This document shows positions 61,372 to 64,000 of a stretch of DNA of 64,000 nucleotides, piece after piece. Position 1 is the first letter of the stretch; every line of letters begins with the position of its first letter. This DNA is from Rhodanobacter sp. FDAARGOS 1247 (GTDB lineage Bacteria; Pseudomonadota; Gammaproteobacteria; Xanthomonadales; Rhodanobacteraceae). The DNA lies in assembly GCF_016889805.1 (NCBI RefSeq), contig NZ_CP069535.1:744001-808000 (forward strand), given 5' to 3'. The notes under the pieces were generated by a model. The model saw only the letters and a program-made list of their open reading frames with translations. It ran no database searches and was not told where the DNA came from. The position numbers and the translations under genes are program-made.

Positions 61372-63813
61372 ATGAACATCTGGCTGGCGGAAATCTGGCG
61401 TGCCTGGCGCGCGAGTCTGCGGCGTCCCGGTTTCCTGCTGCTGGCGGCCGGCGTGCTGGCGCTGGGGGTCGGCAGCACCGCGGCGGTGTTCACCCTGATC
61501 GACCAGGTGCTGCTGCAGCCGCTGCCGGTGCCGCAGGCTTCGCGGCTGCTGGTGGCCGGTCCCTGGAACGGCGACCACGTCAGCGCGGTGTCGCCGCAGC
61601 AGTACCAGCACATGCAGTCGCTGGAAGGCGTGCAATCGATCGGCCTGATCCAGGATGGCCCGAAGTTGAACATCGCCGGTGGCGGCCAGCCGGAGCTGGT
61701 GCCGGCGAGCTACGCCGATCGCGGCCTGCTGCCGACGGTCGGTCTGCCCCTGCAGCTTGGTCGCAACTTCAGCGCCGAGGAGGATCGGCCGCACGGGCCG
61801 CAGGTGGTGATCCTGGGCCACGGTTTCTGGCAGCGCCGTTATGGCGGCGACGCCGGCGTGATCGGCCGCAGCATTTCGATCGAAGGCACGCCGCACACCA
61901 TCGTCGGCGTGTTGCCGCAAGACTTCGCCGCGCTGGGCTTCGCGGGCGACGTGGTGTTGCCCGCCGCGTTGCCGCCGAACACCGTCAATGACGGCACCAA
62001 CTACATGGCGCTGCTGCGCCCCAACGCCGGTGTGGCCGCCGCCACGGTGGCGGCCGAGGTCGACACGCGCCTGCACGCGATGTACGTCGCGCTGGGCAAC
62101 GATGACTGGAAGCGTGCCCACTTCGGCGCGCAGCCGTTCAGTGCCTGGCAGCATGCCGATGCCGGACACGTGCTGACGCTGTTCCTCGCCAGTGCGCTGT
62201 TCGTGTTGCTGATCGCCCTGGTCAACCTGACCAACCTGATGCTGCTGCGCGCGCTGTCGCGCAGCCACGATGCCGCGGTGCGCGGTGCACTGGGCGCACC
62301 GATGTCGCGGCTGGCGCTGCCGGCGCTGGCCGAAGCGCTGCTGGTCGGCGTCGTCGGTGCGCTGGTCGGCATGTTGCTGGCGGTGGTCGGCCTCGGCGCC
62401 CTGCAAAGCCGCATGCCGGCGGAGTGGTTGCCGAATGGTCGGCTGCATTTCGATGCCGCGACATGGCTGCTGGCCCTGCTGGTCGGGCTGGGCGGCGCGC
62501 TGCTGGCCGCGGCGCTGGGTCTGTGGCGCGGGCGCCGCGCCACCGGGATCGACGAACTGCGCGAAGGCGGACGCGGCGGGCTGGGCTCGCACAGCGGTCG
62601 GCTGGGCCGCGTGCTGGTGGTGGCCCAGGTGGCTCTGGCGACCGCGCTGCTCAGTGCCGCGGGCCTGTTCCTGCACACGCTGTACGACGCCGCGCGCACG
62701 CCGCTGGGTTTCGACAGCGACGGCATCCTCACCTTCGAGCTGGCGCCGGTGCTGGCCGACTATCCCGACGCCGCCGCAGTGGAGCGTCTGTCGACGCGCG
62801 TGCTTGAACGTCTGCGCGCGATACCCGGCGTGACCACGGTGACCTCCACCACCAATCTTCCGGCGGACCTGTGGAGCGGCCAGTTCAACCTCGGCGGCCT
62901 GCACCTGCCCGGTAGCGGGGAAATGTTCAACACGCAGTACCGCGGCGTCGGCCCCGACTTCTTCGCGCTGTTCGGCATCGCGACGCATGAGGGGCGCACG
63001 TTCGGTCGCAACGATATCCGCGGCGGCGAGCCGGTGGCGATCATCAACCGGGCGATGGCGCAGAAGCACTATGGTGGCCAGGCCCTCGGCAAGCTGATCC
63101 AGCGCGGTGAACGCGGCGACCATGCCGGACTGTGGTCGGCGCGGATCGTGGGCGTGGTCGGCGATACCAACCAGTTCGGTCCGCTGGAAGAACAGCCGGA
63201 AGTGCTGTACGTGCCGCTGGCGCAGATGACCGACAACGCCATGGCGATTTTCCGCAGCTTCGAGCCGATGCGCTTCGCGCTGCGCGGTCATGGCGACCCG
63301 AACGCGTGGCGCGATGCGCTGGCCGCGGCGGTGGCCGCCGTCGCGCCGAACCAGCCGATCGCCAACGTACGCAGCATGCAGGGCATCGTGCGCAGCACCA
63401 CCGCCGACATGCGCCTCAACCTGTTGCTGGTCGGCATCTTCGCCGCACTGGCGCTGCTGCTCGCCGCGGCCGGCATGTACGCGGTGATGGCGGTGGCGGT
63501 GGCCGCCCGCGAACGCGAGTTCGGCGTGCGCAGCGCGCTGGGCGCCTCGCCATGGCGGTTGATGCGACTGGTGCTGCGCGGCGGGCTGTGGCAGATCGGG
63601 CTCGGCCTGGTGCTGGGCGTCGGCCTCGCGCTGGGACTGTCCGGCGTGCTGCGCGCGGTGCTGGAAGACATCGGCCGCGGCGCGGTCGACCCGGTGGCCA
63701 TCGGCGGCGTCTGCGCGGTGCTGGCCGTGGCCGGTGTGCTGGCCTGCCTGGTGCCGGCGCTGCGTGCCGGCCGCGTTCATCCGATGCGCGCGTTGCGGGG
63801 GAGCAGGGAATGA
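61372..63813 (+). CDS. Large FtsX-type ABC permease, second of three
   Basis: 813 residues with the same duplicated layout as the gene before it. The openings are near-identical (WLAEIWRAWRASLRRPGFLL versus WLAEIWRAWRGSLRRPGFML), and both have VAAREREFGVRSALGASP-type text near the end and a final RVHPMRALRG. ATG 61372 has GGGAGC upstream. The two share the single ATPase encoded upstream, so alternative or mixed complexes are possible. The next permease overlaps its stop by 4 nt. Confidence 0.92.
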   Translation: MNIWLAEIWRAWRASLRRPGFLLLAAGVLALGVGSTAAVFTLIDQVLLQPLPVPQASRLLVAGPWNGDHVSAVSPQQYQHMQSLEGVQSIGLIQDGPKLNIAGGGQPELVPASYADRGLLPTVGLPLQLGRNFSAEEDRPHGPQVVILGHGFWQRRYGGDAGVIGRSISIEGTPHTIVGVLPQDFAALGFAGDVVLPAALPPNTVNDGTNYMALLRPNAGVAAATVAAEVDTRLHAMYVALGNDDWKRAHFGAQPFSAWQHADAGHVLTLFLASALFVLLIALVNLTNLMLLRALSRSHDAAVRGALGAPMSRLALPALAEALLVGVVGALVGMLLAVVGLGALQSRMPAEWLPNGRLHFDAATWLLALLVGLGGALLAAALGLWRGRRATGIDELREGGRGGLGSHSGRLGRVLVVAQVALATALLSAAGLFLHTLYDAARTPLGFDSDGILTFELAPVLADYPDAAAVERLSTRVLERLRAIPGVTTVTSTTNLPADLWSGQFNLGGLHLPGSGEMFNTQYRGVGPDFFALFGIATHEGRTFGRNDIRGGEPVAIINRAMAQKHYGGQALGKLIQRGERGDHAGLWSARIVGVVGDTNQFGPLEEQPEVLYVPLAQMTDNAMAIFRSFEPMRFALRGHGDPNAWRDALAAAVAAVAPNQPIANVRSMQGIVRSTTADMRLNLLLVGIFAALALLLAAAGMYAVMAVAVAAREREFGVRSALGASPWRLMRLVLRGGLWQIGLGLVLGVGLALGLSGVLRAVLEDIGRGAVDPVAIGGVCAVLAVAGVLACLVPALRAGRVHPMRALRGSRE

Positions 63814-64000
63814 TCGTGCGTGAATTTCGCGGTGCTTGGCGGCGGTTGCTGGCGCGGCCGGGTTACACCTGTCTGTCGACCGGCATGCTGGGCGTCGGCC
63901 TGGGCGTGTTGCTGTTTCTGTTCAGCCTGATCGACACCCTGGTCCTGCAGCCGTTGCCGTTCCCGCATGCCGATCGCCTGCTGGCGATCGGCGAGGTGCA
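63810..64000 (+). CDS. Large FtsX-type ABC permease, third of three (3' partial)
   Basis: The first 63 codons are visible. ATG 63810 overlaps the previous stop (ATGA) and has GCAGGGA just upstream. The text EFRGAWRRLLARPGYTCLST followed by a hydrophobic helix and IDTLVLQPLPFPHADRLLAI matches the N-termini of the two preceding permeases. The rest lies beyond the window. It shows that the operon has at least three permeases for one ATPase. Confidence 0.88.
   Translation, partial: MIVREFRGAWRRLLARPGYTCLSTGMLGVGLGVLLFLFSLIDTLVLQPLPFPHADRLLAIGEV

Noticed and set aside
61168..63780. Minus-strand open frame of 870 codons
   Set aside because: Antisense shadow of the second permease; composition is dominated by His, Gln, Arg and Ala.

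Overview
This window looks like chromosome of a gammaproteobacterium in the Xanthomonadaceae/Rhodanobacteraceae line (Rhodanobacter, Dyella or Luteibacter type). The clues are high GC outside one island, a fused CysNC, an SAH riboswitch on ahcY, and dense GC-rich palindromic repeats in intergenic gaps. The genus is inference; no rRNA is present.

Layout. 1-4208 holds a MacAB-like export system (adaptor cut by the window edge, ATPase, two FtsX-type permeases). 4448-7714 holds a short-chain fatty acid carrier, an EamA exporter, a small membrane protein and a Rieske protein. 8070-17484 is a group-4-capsule-like export locus: on the minus strand three small GfcA/YjbE-like proteins, a Wza-like export lipoprotein, GfcB, GfcC and GfcD; on the plus strand the Etp phosphatase and Etk/Wzc kinase. 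17792-30860 is a lower-GC glycan assembly island: initiating transferase, TviB dehydrogenase, WecB epimerase, flippase, glycosyltransferase, acetyltransferase, polymerase, an IS3-family element, an AlgL-like lyase, a WecG-type transferase and IS debris. 30924-39158 has phosphomannomutase, sulfate activation (cysD, cysNC), an SLC13 transporter, a DUF559 protein and trmB. 39384-46678 has a FecR/DUF6600 protein, tRNA-Gly(CCC), rimB-rimK, an OmpR-type two-component pair and ilvE. 46775-54913 has a DUF4124 protein, metF, a GlxA-type regulator, a sterol desaturase family protein, ahcY with its riboswitch, and ppc. 54933-64000 has a HEAT-like exported protein and a second ABC export operon (adaptor, ATPase, three large permeases, the last cut by the window edge) behind a strong sigma-54 promoter match.

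How it fits together. The dehydrogenase and epimerase point to an aminouronic-acid-containing repeat unit, started on undecaprenyl phosphate, flipped and polymerised by Wzx/Wzy, with chain length and export controlled by Etk, Etp, the Wza-like protein and the Gfc proteins. The most notable observations are a 59-codon in-frame insertion of a palindromic repeat in ppc, an AlgL-like lyase whose catalytic His position is Ile, the rearranged gfc locus with three gfcA-like copies, the nearly leaderless sigma-54 promoter, a duplicated hairpin in and beside the SAH riboswitch, and a transposase split by an apparent inversion.
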